Notes under the pieces: generated by a model | The model's database searches: none | The model's input: only the letters and a program-made list of their open reading frames with translations | What the model was told of the DNA's origin: nothing | Translations under genes and position numbers: made by a program | Source of the DNA: Lepas anatifera | Taxonomy: Eukaryota; Arthropoda; Thecostraca; Lepadidae | Reading direction: 5' to 3' | DNA length: 64,000 nt | Assembly: GCA_034440635.1 (NCBI GenBank) | Contig: JAOTON010000046.1 | Location: forward strand, 744,001-808,000 | Shown: in pieces, positions 56,101-62,310 of the stretch | Position numbering within the stretch: the stretch's first letter is position 1 | Layout: each line of letters starts with the position of its first letter

Positions 56101-59100
56101 TTGTGGATAATACTGTGAATGACTTTGAAAGGATGCCTTTGCTATTTTGAAGATTTAAAATTGAACGTTAATTTGATTTGAAGTTCCTTTCCCGCTGCTG
56201 AAAGTTTTGCTTGTATTGATGCTGGAAATTTGCTGGCTTCGTTGGTTAAATATTTCCAATAAGGCAACCGTGGATGATATGTATTCCGCTTGCTTTAAAA
56301 ATATGCTTGGTTCGGGCTTATATCATTTCAAACTGCGAACTGCATGAGCTGTCGGATTTGCTAACAGCCACGTTTTGTTCTCTCGAGAGCAAACCGAGCT
56401 GGCAACATACAATGCCGCGCGATGAATCATACGATGTGAGGAAGTATGCTGAAGTTTGGGTTGAGAGGGCGATGTGCCGGACTGGAGGGGACCTGAAGTT
56501 TGCGAGACCAACCTTGCTTTTAAGCTTTAACCCGTTGTACAAAGAATGTGAATAACAGTATTTACGCTAACCCAAAAGTCCTTTATATAAACACCAGGTA
56601 AATGCGCGACGATGCACCGCTGCCGCCGACAGAATCGTGAACAGTTCGATTCGGAGTCAAATCGACTGCCTGGGGCTCATAAAGTCCGGGGAAGGGGCTG
56701 ACCAGACCCTGCACGCCGGAGAAAGGGGCAGGTGCCCGTGCGAGTACGTCTGACGAGAAAGCGTGGGGGTTTTGGGGCGCACCGACAGCCAAGGTCATAT
56801 GGTGACGAGAAAGCGTGCCGGAGGATATATGAGCAGTTCCAAATTTGTATGTGTGTTTGCATGGGATAGGAGAAAGCGATTGTCGTTATCAGGGCACGGT
56901 GTGGGCCCAACCTGTGGAGGCACTGGCTTTCTGTGGTGTGGGGGCGTCTTCTCAGAAGTGTTCCCCTCCATTCCTGTGAGGATCTTCACAGATATATTGT
57001 GCGGAGTTCTTTGTGGACAAGCTGGAGTTCCATGCAGACTTGCTGATGCCGATGGTGATTAGAGGGGGCCTTATTTGGAAGAGTATGATGTGCAGTTCCG
57101 CCGTTATATCCGGCCGTCGGGTCCGTATCAGGTCACTGGCGGTGGTCCGGCGCGCGGCTGCCGCTGCCGGCCGCCACTGACCCGCAGCGCAGCGCGGCGC
57201 GGCGCGCCGGCCGGCTGACCTTGCCCCGGGCGCCGGACGCCAGCCCTCCCGCCAAGGTCTCACGTGGGGCCGGCCAGGTCCGCTCCGCGCGCCCGCTCAC
57301 CGCCGTGCGGTCCTGCGCGCTCTCCCGGCGTATAGCTGCTGACCTACCTCCGGCACGTGCCCACTGGCCGCCCGCTGAGGACCCCTCCTCCCCGCACCCG
57401 CCGCGGCCGCCCGCTGAGGACCCCTCCCTCCCCGCACCCGCCCCGGCCGTCGCCGCCCCCCAGCTGTTTGACAAGTTTGCCGGCGAACAAGTTTGGAGAC
57501 AGATTACGCGCTAGTAGCTGCTGAATGGCACACTCGGGTTTCCGCCGTCGACTTGAGTAGGGGGTGAGGACGTCGACTGGTGCGTGGGAGGGGACCGGCG
57601 ATCGACACACTTGTAGTTAGCTCCTCGGGGACCACTTGAAACCACGCCTGCAGGCGGACGAAACGGATTTATCGGGGCGAACCACGTTGCCGCCGCCGGG
57701 AGTAAACGGTAGTTTAAATTGTGGGCGCGGAATGGAGCGGGAAGGAATGCGGATGTATGTTGGATGCCGGGTTACAGCGGCTGTGCCATGTGGATGCTCC
57801 TATCTTGTTCTCTCCCATCATTGCTATGTTTTGACTGGTATTTGGCGGTGGCACCGTGGGCGGCCTCAGTTGGTGGCGGGAAAAGTTGGCGCCGGTTGGG
57901 TTATTCTTGTTGGAATGGCGCTGGGCGGCTTTGGTGGGTGATCATGATGCAGATACGGGGTACCGCAGACGGGCCGACCGGTAGCCAGTCTGCGCCGGTC
58001 TCAGCAGCCACGTGTGTAGGAAATCCGCGCTGTCAGTCGGCGAAACCGGCCTGAAAATCAATAACAACGCTGAAACGCCGGTACCGCACAGCACGCCAAA
58101 CCCGACCTTATTGATCGTGACCATTCCGTGCGATGTTGCGCCGGTGTAATCCGGTAGGGTCGAGAGTGGCGTGCGGTGTAGCCGGTGGATTGGCTGGCCG
58201 GCCCGCGACCGATCGGAGCGGGACGGCCGCGCCGTGCAGGCTTCTGTGCCTCATCGTTGCGGCCGACTCACGCACTCGGCACACCATCGCGCAACAGCCG
58301 ACGCATGCGTGCCCACCAACTTAAAGCGCCGCTAAATCCAGCGCTGCACGTGGACGGCTGTCCGACGGCGGCATGGAGCCATTTAAATCGGCGCCGCCGC
58401 TGTCGGCCGCACCGCCGCAAGTGGCCCAGCCCAGGTGTTGGGGGATGACGTGCTGCTGTCGGGCCGTGGACATCACTGTGCCCCCGGTGCCTGTCACCCT
58501 CAGCACCTCTTCATTAGGGGGATAGGGGCATTTTAAAAACCATTGATCGTTGTGACTAATTAGTTGGGACTGCCCTTCGTCTAGGGGATAATGAGATGGA
58601 ACGCTCTGTTGCTAAGGGCATGGTAGGCAAATAGGGGGATTAGTGAGATTGGCTGTCCCGTCAGCTGTCCCGGGTATATCGTAATAGTCCTAACTGCCAG
58701 GACACGTGCCATCCAGATCCTAGCGCGTGACTCTATAGTGCCTGTACTAGATTTAATTTGAGGTACTGTCTGTTTAAGCTCTTGTCCGCAAATACCGCGG
58801 GTTGAATAATGCGTTTCTGTCTCAGTCAAATGCAGACTTTTGATAATTTGTATTGGGTTTCTGGGAACCATATGTTATAATTTGTATTGGGTTTCTGGGA
58901 ACCATATGTTCACGTACATTCGCATTGTCTAGTCTTTCCTCAACTTCGTTCTTTGTGCCGCTTTATGACCCGTACCACTTAGTCTATCACCTAAGTTTTA
59001 GCACTTCTAACAGTTTTGCTTTATGTAGGTGTATGACGCTAATCTGTACATATGTAGTTTAACACGCTCAATGGGATGGAGGGGCGCAGTGATTGTGTGT

Positions 59101-62100
59101 TAGGCTTACGCCCTAACCCGGGTTCAAATCCCTTGTTGAAATACCGAATAAGGAATTCCTGATCTCCAAATTGCCTTCCAACAGGGCGAGTGTTGGCGAC
59201 GTCATATGTCCTCAGGATTTGTTGCGTCGTAAAGCCCCAAAGCTTCCTCTTCCTTCCACGCATTTGCTTCGCCCGTCAGCGGAACTTACCTGTGGGCGAT
59301 TTACTACCCACACTTTTGCCGCTCCCCCTGGTTTTTCGTCAGTGCCCTGTGGTAAGGAGGGAGGAAAGGAATAGACCGGGAACAAAAAGAATATGAGCGA
59401 GAAACTACTCGTGCTTTTTAGTATACTTAATGCCCGACACAACTTCTAACGGGTCGAGAAAAGGCTGCATCAGACTCATGAAACTGTTAGAAGGCACGCA
59501 TTGAAGACGATTCTTTGCATCTAGCATAGGCAAATTCAGGGAGAGCAAAGGGGCACGTACCCCCCGATCGACCCTCGACCCTCGATTCCGATTCCATAGT
59601 ACGAGTAAATGAAATATCAACATGTGTTTCACGTGGGAGAAAAGTTGTATATATAATTTCCAGAACATAATTTTCTTATCTAAGCAAACTCATTGTCTAA
59701 CTAAAAATCACTGATTCGCAGCCTTGATCAGAAGCTTGTAGAAATAGTACCTATTCGACGGTTTCGGCCCTTCCCAACCTATTTTGGAGATGCACTTCTG
59801 TCCGCTAGTCGTAACTTTATTCGAACTTCTGCCACCGGAATGTTATGATTTTTCTGTGGATCGCATGTGGGCGAAGTGGATTAGACGGCTTGGGATCAAA
59901 TACGTACACGCTTTTTATGAAATGAACCTTTCAGAACACAACAGCTCACATTTCATATACCTATGACCACGATTTCGGTCGCGGCCATTGTTACGATTTT
60001 CAGGAGTCTGCCGAACTGAGGAACAAAAGCCTTTCAGCCAGTGTAGAGTGACTGTCATCCAGTATTTCGCCAACGTTTTGGAGGTCGAATAAACCCTAGC
60101 GGGTGGTGGCAGTATACCGTCTGGGCGGCGCCTTTTGGAAATCGCGAGGGACGCCCTCTTGATACTGATTTCAGTTTTTAAGCTTGGTTAAAAAGTGAAA
60201 GGTCCCATTTATCAGTTTGACGAGTTTTCTCAAAATTTGTTGTCATCTTTTCAAACCAGTCCTAGGCCTCTGCTAATGATAAGCAAAACGGTAAAAATCG
60301 CTCTCCTGTAAATATTCGCAATGCTTTTTACGTCAAAACATATGTCAATTTGCTTTTTCTTCCGTTTGACGGCAGAATTGTGCTCGAGGGTGCAGCTGTC
60401 TGTAAAGGTGCGGCGAAATATTCGAATGGCGTCGGGCAAATAGTCGAATGGTGTCTAGGCAGACGGTAGGCTGACGGCTAGCAGTGGAAGGCGCCGGAAA
60501 ATGGGCCGCCTATGACCGGGCCACCGTCTTAATTTAACGTCAGGTGCATGTACCACATGGATTCGGTATTATGCAGGCGTTGGGTTGTCCATGAAAGCTC
60601 AGGACAGTGACACCCAAACAGTGGGTCATCAACCTGTTGTAGGCCTCGGAACATTGCTGCGAGTAGTGCCCCGGAGAAAGTGCGTCAGCTTGTGGAACTG
60701 ATATATGGGTAAAAAATGATCACTAGCGCCCCCACAAGTATTATTGCTATTCAAAGGTGGGGCCACAGTCAGTGGCAGATGCAAGGGGGAGGGGGGGGTA
60801 GGGAAACTCAAGCCACACCCTAAATGTCAGAGTGCCTATTGTAACTGCATAGCCGGAGGCTGTTCCGAGGCTATGGCGTAGGAGGTTCGAGCCCCTTGCC
60901 CCCCACCCCGAAATGAATTCCTGGATCCGCCACTGGTCACGGTGCTGTGGCTGTTTAGGTGGGGTGATTCTGCAGAGAGGGCTGGGAACCAGTGGAGAAG
61001 TGTGCAATCCATCAACTGGTACCCTTTCCTCTTAGGCTCAGGCTTGTGCTGTCGTAGATAGTGTTAAAGCCGAAGACACTAAAACACCCCGATTGAAGTC
61101 GATGAATTGTTCGGGTAGGAGAGCTGGCGCCGCGGCAGCGTCAGGCGTGACCCCGGCGTTGACCCCGGCCAGACTTTACTGCGTCGGTTCCGATGACTGG
61201 CGCCGCCGTTAGCGACAGCGACGATGACCAGCAACAGGTGCCCGGCGGCGCAGCTGAAGTCTCAACAGGGGGGCGGGCCACAATCCAACCAGAGCAAACC
61301 GTATCAAAGCGCGAGGTATCGACCTGGCGGGAGGAGTCAGCCGGTCAGCGTCGCCCCCGCGGCGGCGCCGACAGGGCAGCGCGCTCCCTCCATCTGCCCG
61401 TCTCTCTCTCTCCTCCGTACCAACGAGTCCCTGTCGATCAATAGCCGTGTCCTGGCGGGGCTGGCCGCCGGTCATGAGCCGGCGTGCCGTCCCTGCCCTC
61501 GGCCGCCGGCGCGGCAGCTGCAGCTCCCTGCCACCGCACGTGACGTCGGCAGCCGCACGTGTTGCCGCACGCACGCAGCGTCCGTGTCGCCAGCCCTCCG
61601 GCTCGGCTCTGGGCAGTGGACGCACACTCGCTGAACGGTGACTCTGCTGGGAGATGATGCTGCAGACCTGCCAGCGGGAAACTGGAGTACCATCGACTCG
61701 TGTTTTATGTACCCGGCGGCGGTTGAGTGAATGGTGAACAGGTGTCAGTACGTCTGTGTTCTGTATGTGTTGTTTTAAAGTATCGGACGCATTGTAAATT
61801 ACATTCACATTGTTGTGAGGTACTACCTTCTTTGTCGTCAAGTTGTTAGCGTAGTGTCTCCAATTTCATGGCTGTCTCAGCCGTCAGTCCGGCGGGAAGC
61901 CAGTGGTTACAGCTGGGTGTCTGGGCTCCCGAGGTCTTGCGGTGAGGGGCGATGACCGCAGTGTTCGCACGGGACTCGTCTGGTGCTCACCATCGGAGAC
62001 TATTGGGGTTGGTTGCATTATTTATCGTTCATGTGGTAATATGCGCATTGGGGACAGCTTGGGTGGGGAATCTAAAACTAAGTTGTGCTACTTGTTGTGT

Positions 62101-62310
62101 TGAGAAGTGGAAATGTGCATGTGTATCAGTATGGGTGGGTCAGTGGGCGCCGTCTGGCGGCACCAGTCCGGCGCCTTGCCGTTGGGACGGCGTTGGAGGC
62201 CGGTCGGTGACGGGTGGCCCGTGTTTCAGAGCGCGGGGGCGGCACCATCGCCGCTGGGACAGATGCCGCAAGGAGAGATCCAGGGCGCCATGCCGCCCGG
62301 CTTCTTCCCG
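23132..62310 (+). CDS. Ssdp: Ssdp / SSBP (single-stranded DNA-binding protein, LisH), 5' part of gene
   Basis: Visible exons: 23132-23187, 30129-30201, 45867-45928, 52358-52442, 55099-55143, 62230-62310, all GT/AG with compatible phases, 402 nt = 134 codons. The product starts [19 protein letters not shown], followed by the LisH/LUFS region [73 protein letters not shown], then the arthropod-type [15 protein letters not shown] and [11 protein letters not shown]...PPGFFP. Known role of the family: the LUFS domain binds and stabilises LDB/Chip, building LIM-homeodomain and Wnt enhanceosome complexes in the nucleus. The Pro/Gly/Met-rich C-terminal two-thirds and the stop are beyond the window. 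In-frame TAG at 23114-23116 supports the start. Confidence 0.95.
23560..24190. repeat. AT-rich interspersed family copy
   Basis: Shares with about 24890-25080, 28130-28640, 38080-38520 and 40005-40190 the ordered motifs: TGCTTTATTGACTAGT-like, GATTTCACTTAGGTTCCTAATG, GCTAAAAATGCTTCATTTGTA and TTCAATCTGG. Copies at 28130 and 38080 run into CACTCCAGTCT...GGTGCCACATTCCC ends, so this is probably the body of a TTAA-family element. Confidence 0.55.
24306..24801. mobile_element. hAT-like MITE
   Basis: Starts CAGGGGCAGACTCAGGCCC and ends CTGCATCTGCCAATG; flanks GATGTGAT and AATGTGCT match at 6 of 8 positions. Same family as 40778-41109, sharing CCAAACCCATGTCTGCCTC and CCTTCCAGTGCTTTG. Confidence 0.72.
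25104..25264 (+). repeat. Left terminal inverted repeat of the 2.27-kb transposon
   Basis: Inverse of 27211-27370 along its full length, with scattered substitutions. Confidence 0.85.
25388..26218. mobile_element. Nested TTAA-type element inside the transposon
   Basis: Left end TCAA-CACGCGCATTGACGGGG, right end inverse CCCCCGTCGATGTGCGTG-TTAA; both continue to GCGGGTACC-type sequence. Interior carries GGTCAGGTCACCAGTACAGG and GACCTAAGGTCA blocks also present, partly inverted, in 43415-43962. A perfect hairpin ACGGCGGCGC/GCGCCGCCGT lies at 25452-25474. Non-coding. Confidence 0.75.
26290..27157 (+). pseudogene. Broken transposon protein: CxxC...CxxC zinc-binding-like plus DGG / SVKR-PDVEE domain
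   Basis: Two overlapping open frames. Frame A (to 26733) has [20 protein letters not shown] and [17 protein letters not shown], a paired CxxC arrangement. Frame B (from about 26690) has [49 protein letters not shown] and [14 protein letters not shown]. The break between them is near 26690-26735. The DGG...KV, SVKRL...APDVEE, DMKVQ layout resembles uncharacterised proteins predicted in many aquatic invertebrates, which I cannot name. A catalytic triad was not identified. The position between matched inverted termini suggests it is the element's own protein. Confidence 0.65.
27211..27370 (-). repeat. Right terminal inverted repeat of the 2.27-kb transposon
   Basis: Inverse of 25104-25264. Best blocks: CGATGGATGATTTTAAGTC and CTCGACAAATTCAA. 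Confidence 0.85.
28130..28857. repeat. AT-rich interspersed element ending in the TTAA-family terminus
   Basis: Interior matches 38080-38750 in order (GATAAAGCATGCC.AAAACCACT, CACCTTGGGTCCTAATGATAG, CACTCCAGTCTAGAATTCC) and ends AAGGTGCCACATTCTGTTTAA. Left boundary unclear. Confidence 0.6.
29720..29888 (+). pseudogene. Possible LINE apurinic-endonuclease scrap
   Basis: Open frame with [21 protein letters not shown]. The GDFNA-H string is the hallmark of LINE endonuclease domains. Nothing else of the domain is recognisable, so it is either a small remnant or chance. Confidence 0.4.
30129..30201 (+). CDS. Ssdp: Ssdp exon 2 (LisH motif)
   Basis: After GTGCCGCAG: completes Lys, then [20 protein letters not shown] and FLSE; donor GTAAGA, phase 0. 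Contains the LisH dimerisation helix pattern. Confidence 0.96.
31349..31385. repeat. Perfect 17-bp hairpin CTTGTTTCTTGCCCGTT with 3-nt loop
   Basis: Arms 31349-31365 and 31369-31385 are exact inverse complements with CTT between. It lies just before the SINE at 31410. Short inverted arms with an almost absent loop suggest a foldback event. Confidence 0.9.
31410..31590 (+). mobile_element. tRNA-derived SINE
   Basis: A box-like TGGCCTAGTGG (31423-31433) and B box GGTTCAATCC (31479-31488) at tRNA-like spacing, then AACACTCACTCCAATTCTCC tail. The head does not fold as a standard tRNA, so a functional tRNA is unlikely. Confidence 0.65.
32066..32240 (+). mobile_element. tRNA-derived SINE, best preserved copy
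   Basis: A box GGTGGCGCAGTGGGTTAA, B box GGTTCGAGCCC, then ACCCAGGGGCAGAATTTGG and CCCTGCCCTAGC, ending near AACCCCCAAACAATTATAAA. Related to 17452-17600. Confidence 0.75.
32428..32456. repeat. Perfect 13-bp hairpin ATCTCGGCAGTAC with ACA loop
   Basis: Arms 32428-32440 and 32444-32456 are exact inverse complements. Followed to about 32525 by a cluster of GTACACA/ACAGTA/GCTGTACACAGC words. Confidence 0.85.
33540..34100. other. GC-rich intronic stretch in Ssdp intron 2
   Basis: CpG-dense sequence in otherwise AT-rich DNA, open in several frames on both strands but without a recognisable protein. It could be a CpG-island-like element or an unrecognised exon. Confidence 0.35.
34473..34725. mobile_element. 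hAT-like MITE with perfect 8-bp target duplication
   Basis: Starts CATAGTCGGATCCAGG and ends CCTGGATCCGCCTATG. The direct repeat AATTAGAT flanks it exactly (34465-34472 and 34726-34733). Interior is rich in GGCGCC and GCGCCATMACCATTTC motifs; no coding capacity. Confidence 0.88.
35830..36453. mobile_element. TTAA-flanked MITE
   Basis: TTAA-AGGGAATGGAACACTTTGTCG on the left, inverse AAAAGTGGGGCACTCCCT-TTAA on the right. Interior parallels 14509-14907 (GCTAAAAACAGAAATATC; TTTCTCAACACGCTCTACAA). Confidence 0.8.
36642..36738 (+). other. Coding-like open frame of unknown nature
   Basis: After CATTTCAG reads [32 protein letters not shown], stop. Composition looks protein-like but I recognise no family. 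It could be a fragment of a mobile-element protein or chance; it does not fit Ssdp. Confidence 0.2.
37177..37450 (+). mobile_element. End of a TTAA-type element, inverted relative to 43963-44221
   Basis: TTAA then CCCGCGCCCCGGTGGGCCTC, TTTGAACACCCCC, GAACTCGGC, CATACAAATTCATGAAG, CAATATTGAGGT and AGAGTTGAGTTGGAATCATT. All blocks recur inverted and in order in 43963-44221. Confidence 0.7.
38080..38750. repeat. AT-rich interspersed element ending in the TTAA-family terminus
   Basis: Parallels 28130-28857; ends CACTCCAGTCTGGAAGTGC, AGGGTGCCACAGTCCCTTTAG. Confidence 0.6.
40358..40690 (+). mobile_element. tRNA-like SINE with conserved 3' tail
   Basis: A box-like GGTAGTTCAATTGGTAGAG, B box-like GATCGGTTCCCC, then GGGACGTTAAACATTGGCTT and the GGATGGTGGGGCC tail shared with 7830-7955. 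Confidence 0.6.
40778..41109. mobile_element. hAT-like MITE with perfect 8-bp target duplication
   Basis: Starts CAGGGGCGGACGCAG, ends CTGCGTCCGCCAATG; TTTTCTGC flanks both sides exactly (40770-40777 and 41110-41117). 332 bp, non-coding, related to 24306-24801. It also carries an internal duplication (CTACAGACCTAGTGTAAA twice). Confidence 0.88.
43110..43300 (-). mobile_element. SINE fragment, minus orientation
   Basis: On the minus strand: TAACCTTGGCAGTTTATGTG and GTCGTTGGGTCCC match the tail of 4612-4775, ending AATCATTAT. Confidence 0.5.
43415..43962. mobile_element. 540-bp palindromic TTAA-flanked MITE
   Basis: TTAA-CCCTCGCCC at the left (43415) and GGGCGAGGG-TTAA at the right (to 43962). 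The two arms are inverted copies over about 180 bp, sharing CTCGGGTTTTTCCGACGGCACG-like, GATCAATTCCGCAACTT and GGTCACCAGTGCAG blocks. The TTAA duplication and CCC start suit piggyBac-type insertion. Non-coding. Confidence 0.85.
43963..44221 (-). mobile_element. End of the same TTAA-type family as 37177-37450
   Basis: Inverse of 37177-37450 in block order, ending GGTGTTAA at 44221. It abuts the MITE at its TTAA exactly where the 37 kb copy reads an uninterrupted TTTTTAAGCACC. Confidence 0.68.
45867..45928 (+). CDS. Ssdp: Ssdp exon 3
   Basis: After [29 protein letters not shown] plus TG; donor GTAAGT, phase 2. Identical in kind to vertebrate and fly LUFS sequence. Confidence 0.96.
46376..48690. 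repeat. 39-bp minisatellite, roughly 55-60 units
   Basis: Consensus GAGATGGGTCAGTGTAGTGG + CGGCTGGGACAGTGTTGGG. The 46556-48610 core is very regular; the left edge is degenerate. Variants (CACTACAGTGGCGGC, GGTGGAGATATGGG) recur in blocks, implying segmental amplification. Because 39 is a multiple of three, every frame without a stop stays open, giving long artefactual ORFs on both strands (13-residue periods such as [13 protein letters not shown] and [13 protein letters not shown]). Confidence 0.95.
49529..50099. mobile_element. hAT-like MITE full of ATCGCGGA / TCCGCGAT motifs
   Basis: Termini TAGTGCTGTTCA and inverse TGAACAGCACTT; flanks TACGTACC and CAAGTACC agree at 6 of 8 positions. Both subterminal regions are dense in GATCGCGGA/TCCGCGAT words in both orientations, as expected of transposase subterminal binding sites. 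Non-coding. Confidence 0.78.
51210..51740. repeat. 25-bp minisatellite, about 20 units
   Basis: Unit CGCCGTCCGRTGCGGTGTCC + TCTGA. Since 25 is not a multiple of three, a translated frame cycles with a 25-residue period. The minus strand lacks stops in two frames, producing spurious ORFs of about 340 residues. Confidence 0.95.
51792..51866. repeat. Large GC-rich hairpin next to the 25-bp minisatellite
   Basis: GCGGCGCGGCTGTGAC (51792-51807) pairs exactly with 51851-51866, and GGCTGCAGG (51814-51822) with CCTGCAGCC (51842-51850): a 25-bp stem with one 6-nt bulge and a 19-nt loop. Confidence 0.85.
52232..52357 (+). repeat. 77-bp tandem duplication of the Ssdp exon 4 acceptor region
   Basis: Copy one starts GTTTGAACCGTGACGTTTGC (52232), copy two GTTTGAACCGTGATGTTTGC (52309). 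Copy two ends in the functional TTTCAG|TGTATTTTGGGACC. Copy one has TTTCGG|TGTATTGTGGGTCC, so its acceptor AG is lost. The duplicated unit includes about 25 bases of exon. Confidence 0.9.
52358..52442 (+). CDS. Ssdp: Ssdp exon 4
   Basis: After CTGTTTCAG: completes Cys, then [28 protein letters not shown]; donor GTGAGT, phase 0. Preceded by a 77-bp tandem copy of its acceptor region. Confidence 0.96.
52443..55098 (+). other. Ssdp intron 4
   Basis: Contains a hAT-like MITE (53516-53791) and a short AT repeat (about 53110-53150). An open frame at about 54244-54500 is not recognisable. Nothing else seen. Confidence 0.7.
53516..53791. mobile_element. hAT-like GGATCC-terminated MITE
   Basis: CATACGCGGATCCAGG to CATGGATCCGCCTATG; flanks TTGGACCA (53508-53515) and TTGGACGA (53792-53799) match at 7 of 8. 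Interior shares GGCGCCCCCTGAAATGGTCA and GGCGCCCAC motifs with 55799-56083, in opposite sense to 34473-34725. Confidence 0.85.
55099..55143 (+). CDS. Ssdp: Ssdp exon 5 (45-nt micro-exon, arthropod-type segment)
   Basis: GTGTTTCAG then [15 protein letters not shown] and GTAAGT; 15 codons, phase 0 on both sides. Fly Ssdp has [13 protein letters not shown] at this position, whereas vertebrate SSBP proteins go straight to the Ala/Pro segment. Being symmetrical, it could be skipped without a frameshift. Confidence 0.88.
55799..56083. mobile_element. hAT-like GGATCC-terminated MITE
   Basis: CATAGGCGGATCCAGGGGG to GGGTCCACCTATGG. Interior closely follows 53516-53791. Target duplication is not convincing. 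Confidence 0.75.
57100..57500. other. CpG-rich block with a duplicated 39-40 bp segment
   Basis: Extremely GC/CpG-rich. GGCCGCCCGCTGAGGACCCC-type unit (about 57367-57406) repeats at once (57407-57447). No recognisable protein. Could be an intronic CpG island or alternative promoter. Confidence 0.5.
58843..58910 (+). repeat. Exact 34-bp tandem duplication
   Basis: The unit starting ATAATTTGTATTGGGTTTC and ending CCATATGTT occurs twice without a mismatch (58843-58876, 58877-58910). Either a very recent duplication or an assembly artefact. Confidence 0.95.
59078..59240 (+). mobile_element. tRNA-derived SINE
   Basis: A box-like GGGGCGCAGTGATTG, B box GGGTTCAAATCCC, then TTCCTGATCTCCAAATTGCC and ATGTCCTCAGGATTTG, CGTCGTAAAGCCCC. 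Related to 9215-9345. Confidence 0.7.
60770..60935. mobile_element. Short hAT-like MITE
   Basis: CAGTGGCAGATGCAAGG to CCTGGATCCGCCACTG; flanks GCCACAGT and GTCACGGT agree at 6 of 8. 166 bp. Confidence 0.72.
61190..61640 (+). other. GC-rich block, possible unidentified exon
   Basis: After GGCGGCGCAG (61240-61249) one frame reads [38 protein letters not shown], a Gln/Gly/Pro/Ser-rich composition typical of disordered protein. It ends at TGA (61632-61634) and matches nothing I know in Ssdp. Could be an alternative exon, a piece of another gene, or chance in CpG-rich DNA. Confidence 0.25.
62230..62310 (+). CDS. Ssdp: Ssdp exon 6
   Basis: After [36 protein letters not shown]; donor GTGAGT, phase 0. 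Matches SSBP3 SAAAAPSPVLGN...IPPGFFQ and fly [11 protein letters not shown]. Confidence 0.92.

Larger units (their letters stand above)
55144..62229 (+). other. Ssdp intron 5 (7.1 kb)
   Basis: Contains hAT-like MITEs (55799-56083, 60770-60935), a CpG-rich block (57100-57500), an exact tandem duplication (58843-58910), a SINE (59078-59240) and another GC-rich block (61190-61640). 56100-57050, 57520-58840 and 59250-60760 show no feature I can name. Confidence 0.7.
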
